Part shown: positions 53,367 to 62,662 of the stretch, piece by piece
How the letters are laid out: each line of letters opens with the position of its first letter
Position numbering within the stretch: the stretch's first letter is position 1
Origin: Streptomyces tirandamycinicus
Lineage (GTDB): Bacteria > Actinomycetota > Actinomycetes > Streptomycetales > Streptomycetaceae
DNA: 64,000 bases
Reading direction: 5' to 3'
Assembly (NCBI RefSeq): GCF_003097515.1
Contig: NZ_CP029188.1
Coordinates: forward strand, 1,364,001-1,428,000
Program-made: the position numbers and the translations under genes
The notes under the pieces: generated by a model
What the model saw: only the letters and a program-made list of their open reading frames with translations
The model's database searches: none
Told to the model about the DNA's origin: nothing

Positions 53367-54551
53367 TCAGCGGTCCAGCGGCTCAGCGGCACGGCCGGTC
53401 GGCGGTTCAGCCGCACGGCCCGTCAGCCAGGCCGCGAGCCGTGCCTCGCACTCCCGCAACTGCCCCACGGGCACGTACTCCCCGGCGGTGTGCGCCAGGG
53501 CCGGGTCGCCCGGACCGTAGTTGAGCGCGGGCGTGCCGAGCGCGGCGAAACGGGCGACGTCGGTCCAGCCCAGCTTGGGGCGGGGGGTCGCGCCCAGGAC
53601 CTCCACGAGCGCGGCGACCGGGCCCTGCCGCAGTCCGGGCAGGGCTCCCGGCACGACCTCGGTGACCTCGACCTCGTACTCGGGGAACAGCCCGCGCAGA
53701 TACGCCTCGGCCTGCCCGGCCGAACGGCTGGGCGCGAAGCGCAGATTGACCGTGATCACACAGGTGTCGGGGACGACGTTCTCGGCGACGCCCGCGCGGA
53801 CGGCCACCGCGTTCAGCCCCTCGCGGTACTCCAGGCCGTCGATGACGATGCGCTCGGCGGTGTGTTCGTCGAGGCGCCGGAGCATGGCCGCCGCCCGATG
53901 CGCGGCATTGACGCCCCGCCAGGAGCGGGCGGTGTGCGCGCGCTCCCCGCGTACCGTGATGTCCGCGTTCAGGACGCCCTGGCAGCCCGCCTCGACGCCC
54001 GCGTCGGACGGCTCCATCAGGATCGCGAGGTCCGCCTCGAGCAGATCGGGGCGCTCGGCGGCGATCCGGCTCAGGCCGTTGCGGTCGCCGGAGAGCTCCT
54101 CGCACTCGTAGAAGACGTACGTGACGTCGCGTACGGGGGCGGTGAGGGTGGCCGCGAGGCGCAGGGCGACGGCGACGCCGCCCTTCATGTCGCACGCCCC
54201 GAGCCCGTGAAGCAGGTCTCCGTCCAGCCGGGAGGGCAGGTTCCCGGCGGCCGGGACGGTGTCCAGGTGGCCGGCGACGACGACCCGCTCCGTACGGCCC
54301 GAGCCGACACGGCCGGAGACGGTACGGTCCGAGCCGAAACGGCCCGGGTCGGTGCGGGCCGAGTCGGCGCGGGCCGAGTCGGCGCGGGCCACGACGGAGT
54401 TGCCGATGCGTTCCACCGTCAGATGCGCGCAGGCGCGCAGGGCGGACTCCACGGCGTCGGCGAGGGCGGCCTCGTCGCCGCTCTCGGACGGGACGTCCAC
54501 CAGGGCCCGGGTGAGTTCCACCAGGTCGCCGGACAAATTCAGCGGGATCAT
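53367..54551 (-). CDS. M20 family peptidase, DapE-like desuccinylase
   Basis: 394 residues, dinuclear-zinc amidohydrolase. Motifs: GHLDTVP (His95, Asp97), GACDMKGG (bridging Asp), YECEELSGDRNG (catalytic Glu-Glu) and the ending region NYGPGDPALAHTAGEYV (metal His). Annotated generally as succinyl-diaminopimelate desuccinylase. With a racemase and GNAT nearby it may instead hydrolyse N-succinyl-L-amino acids. Residues 57-88 are an inserted low-complexity run (ADSARADSARTDPGR...) encoded by tandem DNA repeats. The start overlaps the permease stop by 4 bp. Confidence 0.85.
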   Translation of the reverse strand: MIPLNLSGDLVELTRALVDVPSESGDEAALADAVESALRACAHLTVERIGNSVVARADSARADSARTDPGRFGSDRTVSGRVGSGRTERVVVAGHLDTVPAAGNLPSRLDGDLLHGLGACDMKGGVAVALRLAATLTAPVRDVTYVFYECEELSGDRNGLSRIAAERPDLLEADLAILMEPSDAGVEAGCQGVLNADITVRGERAHTARSWRGVNAAHRAAAMLRRLDEHTAERIVIDGLEYREGLNAVAVRAGVAENVVPDTCVITVNLRFAPSRSAGQAEAYLRGLFPEYEVEVTEVVPGALPGLRQGPVAALVEVLGATPRPKLGWTDVARFAALGTPALNYGPGDPALAHTAGEYVPVGQLRECEARLAAWLTGRAAEPPTGRAAEPLDR

Positions 54552-56014
54552 TCGGCGGTCTCCTCCTGCGGGACGGGCCGGTTCAGCCGGGAGTGCCGGA
54601 TGCCGTAGAGGGCGTAGATCGCGAACCCGGCCGCCATCCACAGACCGAAGGCGATCCAGGTGTCGGAGCCCAGCCCCCACATCACATAGCCGCAGCACAG
54701 CACACCCAGCACGCAGGTCACCGGCGCGAGCGGCACCCGGAATCCGCGCGGTGCCTCCGGGCTGCGCCGGCGCAGGATCAGTACGGCACAGTTGACCAGC
54801 GCGAACGCGAACAGGGTGCCGATGCTGGTGGCGTCGGCGAGCGCGCCGAGCGGTACCAGCGCGGCGAGCACCATGACGAACGCGGACACGATCACGGTGT
54901 TGGCGCGGGGCACCCCGGTCCTCGGGTGGACCCTGGCGAACAGCGACGGCACCAGCCCGTCGCGGGCCATCGAGAACAGGATGCGGGTCTGCCCGTACTG
55001 CACGGCGAGGACGACGCTCGTGGTGGCGACGACCGCGCCGACGGACAGCAGGATCGGCCACAGGGTGCCGCCGCCGACCGAGCCCACCAGCACCTCGCTG
55101 AGCGTCGCCTCGGTTCCCGCGAACTCCCGCCACGGCATCGCGCCGACCGCCGCGACCGCCACCGCGCAGTACAGCGCGGTGATCAGCCCGAGGGAGAGGA
55201 GGATGGCGCGCGGCAGGTCGCGCTGCGGGTTCTTCGCCTCCTCACCTGCCGTCGACGCGGCGTCGAAGCCGATGTACGAGAAGAACAACGTCGCGGCGCC
55301 CGCGCTCACTCCCGCCATGCCGAGCGGGAACAGCGGCCGGAAGTTCCCGGCGCGGAACGCGGTGAAGGCGACGGCGCAGAACATCACCAGGGCGGCCACC
55401 TTCACCGCCACCATGACCGTGTTCACCACGGCGCTCTCGCGGGCCCCGCGCAGCAGCACCACCATGGCGAGGACGACGATCGCGGCGGCGGGAACGTTGA
55501 GCACACCGCCCGCGCCGGGCGGGCCGGACAGCGACTCGGGCAGCGTCCAGCCGACGGTGAGCTCCAGCAGCTCGTTCACGTACTGGCCCCAGCCGACCGC
55601 GACGGCGGCGACCGAGACGCCGTACTCCAGCACCAGACACCAGCCGCAGACCCAGGCGACCAACTCGCCGAGCGTGGCGTAGGTGTAGCTGTACGAGGAC
55701 CCGGCGCCCGGGATCATCCCCGCGAGCTCGGCGTAGGACAACGCGGAGAACAGGGCGGTGATCCCGGCGAGTACGAAGGAGACCACGACGGCGGGACCCG
55801 CTTCGGGTACCGCCTGGCCGAGGACCACGAAGATCCCGGTGCCGAGGGTGGCGCCCACGCTCAGCAGCGTGAGCTGGGTGAGCCCCATCGTCCGGCGCAG
55901 CTCACCACCGCGGGCCTCGGCGACCAGATCGGCGACGTCCCGCCGCCGCGTCAGCCTGTTCGCGGTCCCGACCTCACCCGTGGGTCTCGGCGGGCTCGTC
56001 CGCACAGCGTCCAT
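54548..56014 (-). CDS. APC family amino-acid permease
   Basis: 488 residues with 12-13 membrane helices after a 40-residue cytoplasmic N-terminus. The APC hallmark GATLGTGIFVVLGQAVPEAGPAV (split here: GATLGTGIFVVLG at about 58-70), FFSYIGFDAASTAGEEAKNPQ-type motif (FFSYIGFDAAST) and GAGSSYSYTYATLGE match cationic-amino-acid-transporter-like permeases. It imports amino acids, possibly the D-forms acted on by the pathway. ATG at 56014 follows GAGAGGAG. It is first in the operon with the M20 peptidase. Confidence 0.9.
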   Translation of the reverse strand: MDAVRTSPPRPTGEVGTANRLTRRRDVADLVAEARGGELRRTMGLTQLTLLSVGATLGTGIFVVLGQAVPEAGPAVVVSFVLAGITALFSALSYAELAGMIPGAGSSYSYTYATLGELVAWVCGWCLVLEYGVSVAAVAVGWGQYVNELLELTVGWTLPESLSGPPGAGGVLNVPAAAIVVLAMVVLLRGARESAVVNTVMVAVKVAALVMFCAVAFTAFRAGNFRPLFPLGMAGVSAGAATLFFSYIGFDAASTAGEEAKNPQRDLPRAILLSLGLITALYCAVAVAAVGAMPWREFAGTEATLSEVLVGSVGGGTLWPILLSVGAVVATTSVVLAVQYGQTRILFSMARDGLVPSLFARVHPRTGVPRANTVIVSAFVMVLAALVPLGALADATSIGTLFAFALVNCAVLILRRRSPEAPRGFRVPLAPVTCVLGVLCCGYVMWGLGSDTWIAFGLWMAAGFAIYALYGIRHSRLNRPVPQEETAE

Positions 56015-56199
56015 CGCGTCCACTCCTCTCACAGCTCCCGTTCCGGCCCTTGATGATGCGGAACGGAGGTGCGGGGAGGGGTGTGCGCTGCGGCCAAGAC
56101 GGCGGGGCGCGCTTTGGTCTTCCGGCCAATGCTGCCGGGCGCCGGACGTGGAGGTGTTCGGTGTCCGGGGGCCGGGGCAGCGGGCGGAACCGCCTCACA

Positions 56200-56434
56200 G
56201 CCACCGGCCAGCCACCGGCCACCCACCGGCCGCGTCCGCAGCCGCACCCGGCACCCGGCACCCGGCACCCGATCACCGGGACACGAAGCACGGCACCCCG
56301 GCACCCGGGACGCGGCACCCCGGCCGGACGGCCCGCTCCGCCGCCCCGCCGGGCGCCCCGGCTGCCGGGTGCCAGGCGGCCGGGCGGCGCCGCGGAGACG
56401 GGGCGCCGCGGAGACGGGGCGCCGCGGAGACGGG
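56200..56434. repeat. CACCGGCC / GGCACCC arrays and three 16-bp GCGCCGCGGAGACGGG units
   Basis: Three adjacent repeat types: CCACCGGCCA at 56206-56240, GGCACCC and variants at 56245-56320, and three near-identical 16-17 bp units at about 56387-56434 that abut the stop codon of the acyl-CoA ligase gene. They occupy most of the 422-bp spacer between the permease and the ligase. Confidence 0.75.
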
Positions 56435-56436
56435 GG

Positions 56437-58353
56437 TCAGGCTTCTCGGGACCCCTCGTACATCGCCTCGATGACCTCGGCGTACTCGCGCTCCACTACC
56501 GGCCGCTTGACCTTGAGGCTCGGGGTGAGTTCGCCGTGTTCGACGTCGAGGTCGCGCGGCAGCACCGAGAACTTCTTGATCGTCTGCCACCGCTGCAGGT
56601 CGCCGTTGACCCGCTGGACGAAGCCGTCGATCAGCTCGTGGACCTGCGGCGAGGAGACGACCTCGGCGTAGCCGAGTCCGCCGAGACCGTGCGACGCCGC
56701 CCAGGGCATGATCTGGGTCTCGTCCAGGGTGATCAGGGCGGAGCAGAAGTTGCGGCCGTCGCCGATGACCAGGATGTTGCCGACGAACGGGCAGATCGCC
56801 TTGAAGCGGCCCTCGATCTCGGTGGGTGCCACGTACTTGCCGCCCGAGGTCTTGAACACGTCCTTCTTGCGGTCGGTGATGCGGACGAAGCCGGCCTCGT
56901 CCACCTCGCCGATGTCGCCGGTGTGCAGCCAGCCGTCGCTCTCCAGCACCTCCGCGGTCTTCTCGGGGAGGTTGTGGTAGCCGCGCATGATGCCGGGGCC
57001 CCGCAGCAGGATCTCGCCGTCCTGGGCGACGCGGACCTCGGTACCGGGCAGCGGTGTGCCGACCGTGCCGATCCGGTTGTCGTCGGCGGGGTTGACGACG
57101 CAGCCCGCGCTGGTCTCGGTGAGACCGTAGCCCTCGAGGATCCGCACGCCGGCTCCGGCGAAGAAGTAGCCGATGTCTGGGGCGAGTGCGGCACTTCCCG
57201 AAACACAGGCGCGCAGATTGCCTCCGAAGGCCGCGCGGATCTTGCCGTACACCAGCCGGTCGGCGATGGCGTGCCGCACGGCGAGCGACGCGGGCACCCG
57301 GCGCCTTCCGGTCGCCGCCATGCTCTCCTGCCCCGCCCTGGCGTAATCGCGGGCGACCTTCGCGGCCCACAGGAAGATCCGGTACTTGGCGCCGCCCTCG
57401 GCTCTCGCCCTCCCCGCGATGCCGTTGTAGACCTTCTCGAAGATCCGCGGGGCGGACGCCATCAGGGTCGGTCGCACGGCGGGCAGGTTGGTGACGATGC
57501 GGTCGATCCGGCCGTCCACCGCCAGCACATGGCCGGTCTGTATCTGACCGGAGATCAGAGCCTTGCCGAAGACGTGCGACAGCGGCAGCCACAGGTACTG
57601 CACGTCGTCGGAGCGCAGCAGCCCGCGGGCCTCCTGTGCCACGGCCTGGTACGACCAGCAGTCGTGCACCAGGCGCACGCCCTTCGGCCGGCCGGTCGTG
57701 CCGGAGGTGTAGATCAGGGTGGCGAGTTGCTCCGGCTCGATCGCCCGGACGGTCTTCTCGACAGCGTCCGGGTGCTCCTCCAGGTACGCCGTGCCCCGCT
57801 TCTCCAACTCGGCGAGGGACAGCACCTCCAGACCTTCCAGCCCCTCCATCTTCTCCAGTTGGGGGACGGCCTCCTCCGCGTCGAAGAGGACGGCGTGGCC
57901 CAGCCCGGGGAGTCGATCGAGGTGCCCGGCCACCTTGGCCAACTGGGCGGCGTTCTCCACGAAGACGGCCCGGCTGCCGGAGTCGGAGAGGATGTACACC
58001 GTCTCGTCCGCGTTGGTGCTCGGGTAGACGGCGGTGGCCGCCGCGCCCGCGCACATGACGCCCAGGTCGGCCAGGATCCACTCCACCCGGGTCGAGGAGG
58101 AGATCGCCACCCGCTCCTCGGGCTGCAGCCCGAGGGCGATCAGGCCGGCCGCGATCGCCCTGACGCGCTCTCCGGTCTGCGCCCAGGTCAGCGAGCGCCA
58201 TTGCTCGGCGCCGGAATCGCCGCCGCCTGCGCGGTCGTCGATCGGGGCGGGATAGCGGTAGGCCTCCTGGCCGGGTGTCGCCTCGACTCTGGAGAGGAAC
58301 AGGTGCGCCACGGAGACCGGGCGGCTTTCGAGAAGGGAATGGACGGAACTCAC
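56437..58353 (-). CDS. Long-chain fatty-acid-CoA ligase (FAA/FadD15-like)
   Basis: 638 residues, ANL superfamily. Phosphate loop YTSGTTGRPKG (about 233), PLSHVFGK, GYGLTETSAGCVVN, WLHTGDIGEVDEAGFVRITDRKKDVFKTSGGKYVAP and the C-terminal SLKVKRP with catalytic Lys. It activates long-chain fatty acids for degradation or lipid remodelling. The open frame extends upstream, but GTG at 58353 has a perfect GGAGGTC site 6 nt away and gives MSSVHSLLESRPVS. It stands alone. Confidence 0.92.
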   Translation of the reverse strand: MSSVHSLLESRPVSVAHLFLSRVEATPGQEAYRYPAPIDDRAGGGDSGAEQWRSLTWAQTGERVRAIAAGLIALGLQPEERVAISSSTRVEWILADLGVMCAGAAATAVYPSTNADETVYILSDSGSRAVFVENAAQLAKVAGHLDRLPGLGHAVLFDAEEAVPQLEKMEGLEGLEVLSLAELEKRGTAYLEEHPDAVEKTVRAIEPEQLATLIYTSGTTGRPKGVRLVHDCWSYQAVAQEARGLLRSDDVQYLWLPLSHVFGKALISGQIQTGHVLAVDGRIDRIVTNLPAVRPTLMASAPRIFEKVYNGIAGRARAEGGAKYRIFLWAAKVARDYARAGQESMAATGRRRVPASLAVRHAIADRLVYGKIRAAFGGNLRACVSGSAALAPDIGYFFAGAGVRILEGYGLTETSAGCVVNPADDNRIGTVGTPLPGTEVRVAQDGEILLRGPGIMRGYHNLPEKTAEVLESDGWLHTGDIGEVDEAGFVRITDRKKDVFKTSGGKYVAPTEIEGRFKAICPFVGNILVIGDGRNFCSALITLDETQIMPWAASHGLGGLGYAEVVSSPQVHELIDGFVQRVNGDLQRWQTIKKFSVLPRDLDVEHGELTPSLKVKRPVVEREYAEVIEAMYEGSREA

Positions 58354-58708
58354 ATCGACCTCCGGGCCCGGGGGCACGCTCAATGTCTTGTTAACCGGCA
58401 GGTAACTCGCAAGCAGGTGGTCGAGACTAGAGCCAAGCGCGCCCGGCACGTAAGGGGGGAAAATGCCTCCCAAACCCACCCGATCGGTCTTTCACCGCAC
58501 CAAAGGAGACGCCCCGCCAGGCGCCGGACCTCGGGCGACGGCACAGGCCCCGCCGGCCTGCTCGCCGCCGGGCATCTTCGCCATGCTCGTACGCCCGGAC
58601 GCCCGGACGCCCGGACGCCCGGCGGCGCCGGCCCCCGCGGACACGGGAGCCGGCGTCGCGGTCGCCGCCGTGGATGGCCGCGATCCGGTCCAGCCACACG
58701 GCGGTGGG

Positions 58709-58849
58709 TTAGCTCTTGACCTTCTCCATCCGGGCTTTGAGCGTCGCGTCGGCGGTCCGCGCGGTGGACCCGTCGACGCGGCGGGCGTAGTCGACCCCCT
58801 GCGGATCCGTTCGGCACCGCTTCGGAGGCCGTCCTCTCCGATCGGCACC
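58709..58849 (-). pseudogene. C-terminal remnant of a lost gene
   Basis: Directly after the stop of the oxidase gene, and in the same frame, codon-biased sequence reads DPQGVDYARRVDGSTARTAD, then ATLKARMEKVKS, to a TAA at 58711-58709. There is no plausible start codon before it. It looks like the surviving end of a truncated gene; the family is not recognised. The neighbouring CGCCCGGACG repeats (58592-58624) may mark the deletion. Confidence 0.35.
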
Positions 58850-60235
58850 TCAGGGCGCGATGTTGTGGTTCAGCCGGAACAGGTTGCCGGGATCGTAGTG
58901 GCGCTTGAGGGCTACCAGACGGTCGTAGTTCTGCCGGTAGTTGGCCCGCACCCGGTGCTGGTCGTCGGCGTCCATGAAGTTCACGTACCCGCCGCCCGCC
59001 GAGTAGGGCTCGAGCGCCGCGGCGAAGGCGCGCACCCAGCCGATCCGCTCCTCGAGCCTCGCGCGCGTCGGCAGCGTGGGGCTCAGGGCGGTGGAGAAGT
59101 CGGCGTCGCGGTAGGCGAACGCGGTTTCCTCGGGGCCCACCCGGTGGCAGGCCCCGTCGATGGGAAACACGACCGTCGCGCTCTCGATACTGGGCGTGTC
59201 GGCGCCGTACTCGACGTAGGCGTCGATGGCCCCATCAGGCAGCCCGGTACTGAAGCAGCCCTTCCAGTAGTGGAACAGTCCTGCGGGCAGCAGGTCGTCG
59301 AACAGCGTGTTGATCACCGGGTACGGCATGCGCGCGACGTGCTGTCCGAGAATCGGGCCCAGCCGGCCGAGCCTGGCCACGACCCGGTCGTCCTCGTCCT
59401 CGGGGCCGCTGAAGCACGTGAGCACCCCGCACAGCGGTCGGCCGTGCCAGCGTTCCGGCAGGAAGGGGAGCGGCGGGCCGAGGCCGATGACCAGGACGGC
59501 GTTGAACTCCTCCGGGGTGTCGGCGATCAGCTGGCGGTAGGCGCGCAGCACGTCTCCGTCGAGCGGATAGAACGTCGGTCCGCCGAGGATGTGGGCCACC
59601 GGGTGCAGCCGGTACTCGAAGGAAGAGACGACGCCGAAGTTGCCGCCCCCGCCGCGCAGCGCCCACAGCAGGTCGGCGTGGTGATCCTCGCCGCACATCA
59701 CCAGGGAGCCGTCGGCTGTGACTAGATCGGCCGAGACCAGGTTGTCGCAGGCCAGGCCGCACCGCCGGGCCAGATGGCCCATGCCGCCTCCGGTGGTCAG
59801 CCCGCCGATGCCCGTGCTGGAGACGATGCCGCCGGTGGTGGCCAGGCCGAACGGGTGCGTGGCGTGGTTGACGTCGGCCCAGGTGCAGCCGCCCTCGGCC
59901 CGGGCGGTACGCCGCTCGGGATCGACCCGGACGCCCCGCATGACGCCGAGGTCGAGGACGACGCCGTCGTCACAGGTACCGTACCCGGGGACGCTGTGGC
60001 TGCCGCCGCGGACCGCGAGTGCCAGCCCCAGGTCCCGGGCGAAGTGCAGGGTGGCCTTGATGTCGCCCGCGTCAGCCGCCCGGACGATGATCGCGGGCCG
60101 CTTCTCGTGCACCGCGTTGTAGACCCTGCGCGCCTCGTCATACCCCCGGTCCCCGGGTTGGACGATCTCGCCTCGGACGGCATCGCGCAGCCGTCGCGTG
60201 AGCCGGTCGTCGAGGACGGTGCTGTCGGTGGTCAT
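58850..60235 (-). CDS. FAD-binding oxidoreductase, berberine-bridge-enzyme type (second)
   Basis: 461 residues, similar throughout to the enzyme at 46425-47852. FAD-linking His80 is in RGGSHSVPG. The flavin loop SSTGIGGLTTGGGMG has no second cysteine. LLWALRGGGGNFGVV and the C-terminal YVNFMDADDQ / YDPGNLFRLNHNI are conserved. Substrate unknown. The ATG at 60235 has GCAGGTGGC upstream; a GTG three codons earlier is possible. The LuxR-type gene is upstream on the same strand, 142 bp away, and may regulate it. Confidence 0.9.
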   Translation of the reverse strand: MTTDSTVLDDRLTRRLRDAVRGEIVQPGDRGYDEARRVYNAVHEKRPAIIVRAADAGDIKATLHFARDLGLALAVRGGSHSVPGYGTCDDGVVLDLGVMRGVRVDPERRTARAEGGCTWADVNHATHPFGLATTGGIVSSTGIGGLTTGGGMGHLARRCGLACDNLVSADLVTADGSLVMCGEDHHADLLWALRGGGGNFGVVSSFEYRLHPVAHILGGPTFYPLDGDVLRAYRQLIADTPEEFNAVLVIGLGPPLPFLPERWHGRPLCGVLTCFSGPEDEDDRVVARLGRLGPILGQHVARMPYPVINTLFDDLLPAGLFHYWKGCFSTGLPDGAIDAYVEYGADTPSIESATVVFPIDGACHRVGPEETAFAYRDADFSTALSPTLPTRARLEERIGWVRAFAAALEPYSAGGGYVNFMDADDQHRVRANYRQNYDRLVALKRHYDPGNLFRLNHNIAP

Positions 60236-60377
60236 GGCTGCCACCTGCTCTCGAGCGGTCGGGGATGGCTACATCACCGTTGTACGCCCGGGCCGATCCC
60301 CCGGTCATCGCGCGAACCGCCCATCCCGCGGCAGCGGGTATGGCAAGAACGGCCCATGCGGACCGGCCCCGGAGGAG

Positions 60378-62075
60378 CTACGCGAGCCCGTGGGTGTACG
60401 CGTACGCCGTGGCAGCGGCCCGGGAGGAGACGTCGAGCTTGGCGTAGATGTTGTTCAGGTGCCGGGCGACGGTGTGTTCGCTGATCACCAACTCGGCGGC
60501 CACGGCACGGTTGGTCCGGCCGGCGGCGACGAGACGCAGCACCTCGGCCTCACGCGCGGTCAGCCGTCCCGGGAGCCGGCCGCGCGCGGCGCTGAGCAGG
60601 GCCTCCCCCCGCCGTGCGTCAGGCTCGGCGCCCAGGCGCTCGAAGGCCGCGTGCGCGGCCCGCAGCTCCAGTCGCGCGCCCTCGCTGTCGCCTGCCGCAC
60701 GGTCGGCGGCGGCCAGGATCATCCGGACCTGCGCTGCCTCGTACGGCACGGCGAGACCCTGCCACAGCGACAGCGCCCGCCGCAGCAGGTGCCGCGCACG
60801 ACCAGCGTCCTGCTCGGCCAGGGCCACCGCGCCGCCGGCCTGGGCGGCGGTCGCGTGCAGCACGGTCGTCCCGGACCCGCACCGGCGCTCCCACTCACGG
60901 GCGGCCGACTCCAACGTCCTCGCCGCCGTTCGCGCCTCGGCCTGCCGCCCCGTCGCGAGCGAGATCTCCACCTGGGCCGCGAGCAGCCGGGTGCGGCCGA
61001 GGTGGCCGGGACCGCTGGTGTCCTCCACGGCGAGTGCGGGCCGCAGGGCCGCTGCCGCGGAGGCCGCCCTGCCCTGGGCGAGCCGTAGCAGGGCCAGTCC
61101 GGGCTGTGGATCGTGGCCCAGCTCGTGGGCGTGCTCGTACGACGCCTCAGCCGCGGCCAGATCGCCGCTCCGCCGCTGGATGTCGCCCACCAGGCAGACC
61201 ACCTCGCCGGCCACCCGCGTCTCCCATGGCAGCAGCTCCTCGCAGGCGACGGCCGCCTCGCCGACCGCCGTCGGCCATTCACCGCGCAGTTCCAGCACCT
61301 GCACGCGGTGGACGCGGCACAGGCCGCGAAAGTTGTTCTCGTTCGGCATGGACGCGCACCAGGCCATCGCGGCATCCGTCCACTCGCCGGCCCGCCGCAG
61401 ATCGGCACAGCTCATGCACTGCTGAAGGCCCAGGCAGTAGATCCATCCGGTGAAGAACGGGCCGAGCTCACCCGCGGCGGCGGAGCACATCGCGTCGTCT
61501 AGCAGGGTCAGCCCGTCGGCGACCCGCCCCTGAGCCAGCAGCACGCCCGCCCTGACCTGGATGCTCATGGCCACCAGATCACTGCTGCCGCAGCGCTCCG
61601 CGATCTCGCCCATCCGAACCGCATGCCACATGGCCTCGTCGAACGCACCGCGCCGCTGTGCCTCCTCCGCCTCGACCCAGACCAGATAGCACTGCTCAAC
61701 ACACTCGGGCCCATCGCTCAGATGCCGACGTGCCCGGCGCAGCCAGCCCGCTCCCGCCGCGACGTGTCCCGCGAGCTGATGCTCGTAGAAGAGCATCCAG
61801 GCGCAGTACCCGGCCCGTCGTTCGTCTCCCCGAGCGGCATAGCCCGAGTACGCCGCGGTCCGCGCCTTGATCGACTCCGGGATCCGGCTGGTCCACCAGG
61901 AGGCATCGGCGAGCGCGGCCAGGTCGTCGGGCGTCAGCCGGTGACGGTCGAGTCCGTCCAGAGTGGCGTACGCATCGGCCCAGGCACGACGGGCCACCGC
62001 GTCTCTCGCCTGCTCGATCGCGGCAGGCGGATCCCGCGGCTTGACCTGATCACTGCCGGTGGTCGGTCGGGACAC
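60378..62075 (-). CDS. TPR-containing LuxR family regulator
   Basis: 565 residues. Residues about 20-490 are an array of TPR-like helical repeats (DAYATLDGLDRHRLTPDDLA, GDLAAAEASYEHAHELG and others) without a Walker motif, so this is not a full LAL protein. The C-terminal LuxR helix-turn-helix (about 500-560) has LTAREAEVLRLVAAGRTNRA, ELVISEHTVARHLNNIYAKL. Such proteins are orphan regulators responding to protein partners or ligands bound by the TPR domain. GTG at 62075 follows GAGAAGGG; a GTG 11 codons upstream is less likely. Confidence 0.88.
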   Translation of the reverse strand: MSRPTTGSDQVKPRDPPAAIEQARDAVARRAWADAYATLDGLDRHRLTPDDLAALADASWWTSRIPESIKARTAAYSGYAARGDERRAGYCAWMLFYEHQLAGHVAAGAGWLRRARRHLSDGPECVEQCYLVWVEAEEAQRRGAFDEAMWHAVRMGEIAERCGSSDLVAMSIQVRAGVLLAQGRVADGLTLLDDAMCSAAAGELGPFFTGWIYCLGLQQCMSCADLRRAGEWTDAAMAWCASMPNENNFRGLCRVHRVQVLELRGEWPTAVGEAAVACEELLPWETRVAGEVVCLVGDIQRRSGDLAAAEASYEHAHELGHDPQPGLALLRLAQGRAASAAAALRPALAVEDTSGPGHLGRTRLLAAQVEISLATGRQAEARTAARTLESAAREWERRCGSGTTVLHATAAQAGGAVALAEQDAGRARHLLRRALSLWQGLAVPYEAAQVRMILAAADRAAGDSEGARLELRAAHAAFERLGAEPDARRGEALLSAARGRLPGRLTAREAEVLRLVAAGRTNRAVAAELVISEHTVARHLNNIYAKLDVSSRAAATAYAYTHGLA

Positions 62076-62301
62076 AGCGCTACCCTTCTCGCCCGGGGCG
62101 AGCCGCACACCTCGCCTTCAGGGTAGCAACGGGAAGCGCTGGTCCGGCCTCTGTCTCACGGGGTGGAGGTGCATGGCATTGGTGAGGCTGCCGGCCTCAA
62201 CGCGCACCACCGGGTAAGGGCGGATCCCCGGCCCCGCACCCGCACCACCGCGATCCGGCCTCTGTGGCCCCACCTCGCGACCTGCTCATCCGGGCCCGTA
62301 G

Positions 62302-62421
62302 CAGCTCGGCGTACCGATCGTGCTCGTCTGGTACGACGTACGCATCCACCTGACGGCCCCACTGAAGGAGTTCATCGCCGCGAACGCCGACTGGCTCACC
62401 GCCTTCCAGCTGCCCTCCTGC
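62302..62421 (+). pseudogene. IS630-family transposase remnant
   Basis: A frame bounded upstream by TAG reads QLGVPIVLVWYDVRIHLTAP then LKEFIAANADWLTAFQLPS, the classic second catalytic-Asp strand (LVWDN) and following helix of IS630/Tc1-type DDE transposases. The catalytic Asp-Asn appears as YD. The YAPDLNPxE block that should follow is gone, replaced by unrelated sequence. No terminal repeats or target duplication were found. The element is dead. Confidence 0.7.
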
Positions 62422-62486
62422 GACGTGCGACGCGGCAGCCGCGCTCCTGCCGGTCCTGGAGCTTGGCGACGGCCACGCGTAGACCC

Positions 62487-62624
62487 GGGCCAACCATCTC
62501 CTGCCCGGTCACGGTCACCGGCGACGGCGTGTGGGATGGCAAGCCGGTCAGCTGGTCGGCCACTCACGGCAACGCGTGCGAGATGAGCGCCGGCATGGCC
62601 AGGAACTCGGGCTTCACGTTCTGA
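62487..62624 (+). pseudogene. Subtilisin inhibitor (SSI family) C-terminal remnant
   Basis: In frame to TGA at 62624: SCPVTVTGDGVWDGKPVSWS, then THGNACEMSAG and a final FTF. This matches the C-terminal third of Streptomyces subtilisin inhibitors (CPxxYDPVTVTVDGVWxGKRV...GNxCExxAG...FAF). The reactive-site loop, first disulfide and signal peptide are missing. The break lies close to the transposase remnant, which suggests that insertion or deletion by the IS destroyed the inhibitor gene. Confidence 0.65.
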
Positions 62625-62662
62625 CGGCTCGGCCGGTTGGTTGATCAGTCGGTCGGTCCGGA

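Noticed and set aside
56050..58719. 889-codon plus-strand open frame opposite the acyl-CoA ligase
   Set aside because: Shadow of the ligase; the minus strand has intact ANL motifs and a good ribosome site.
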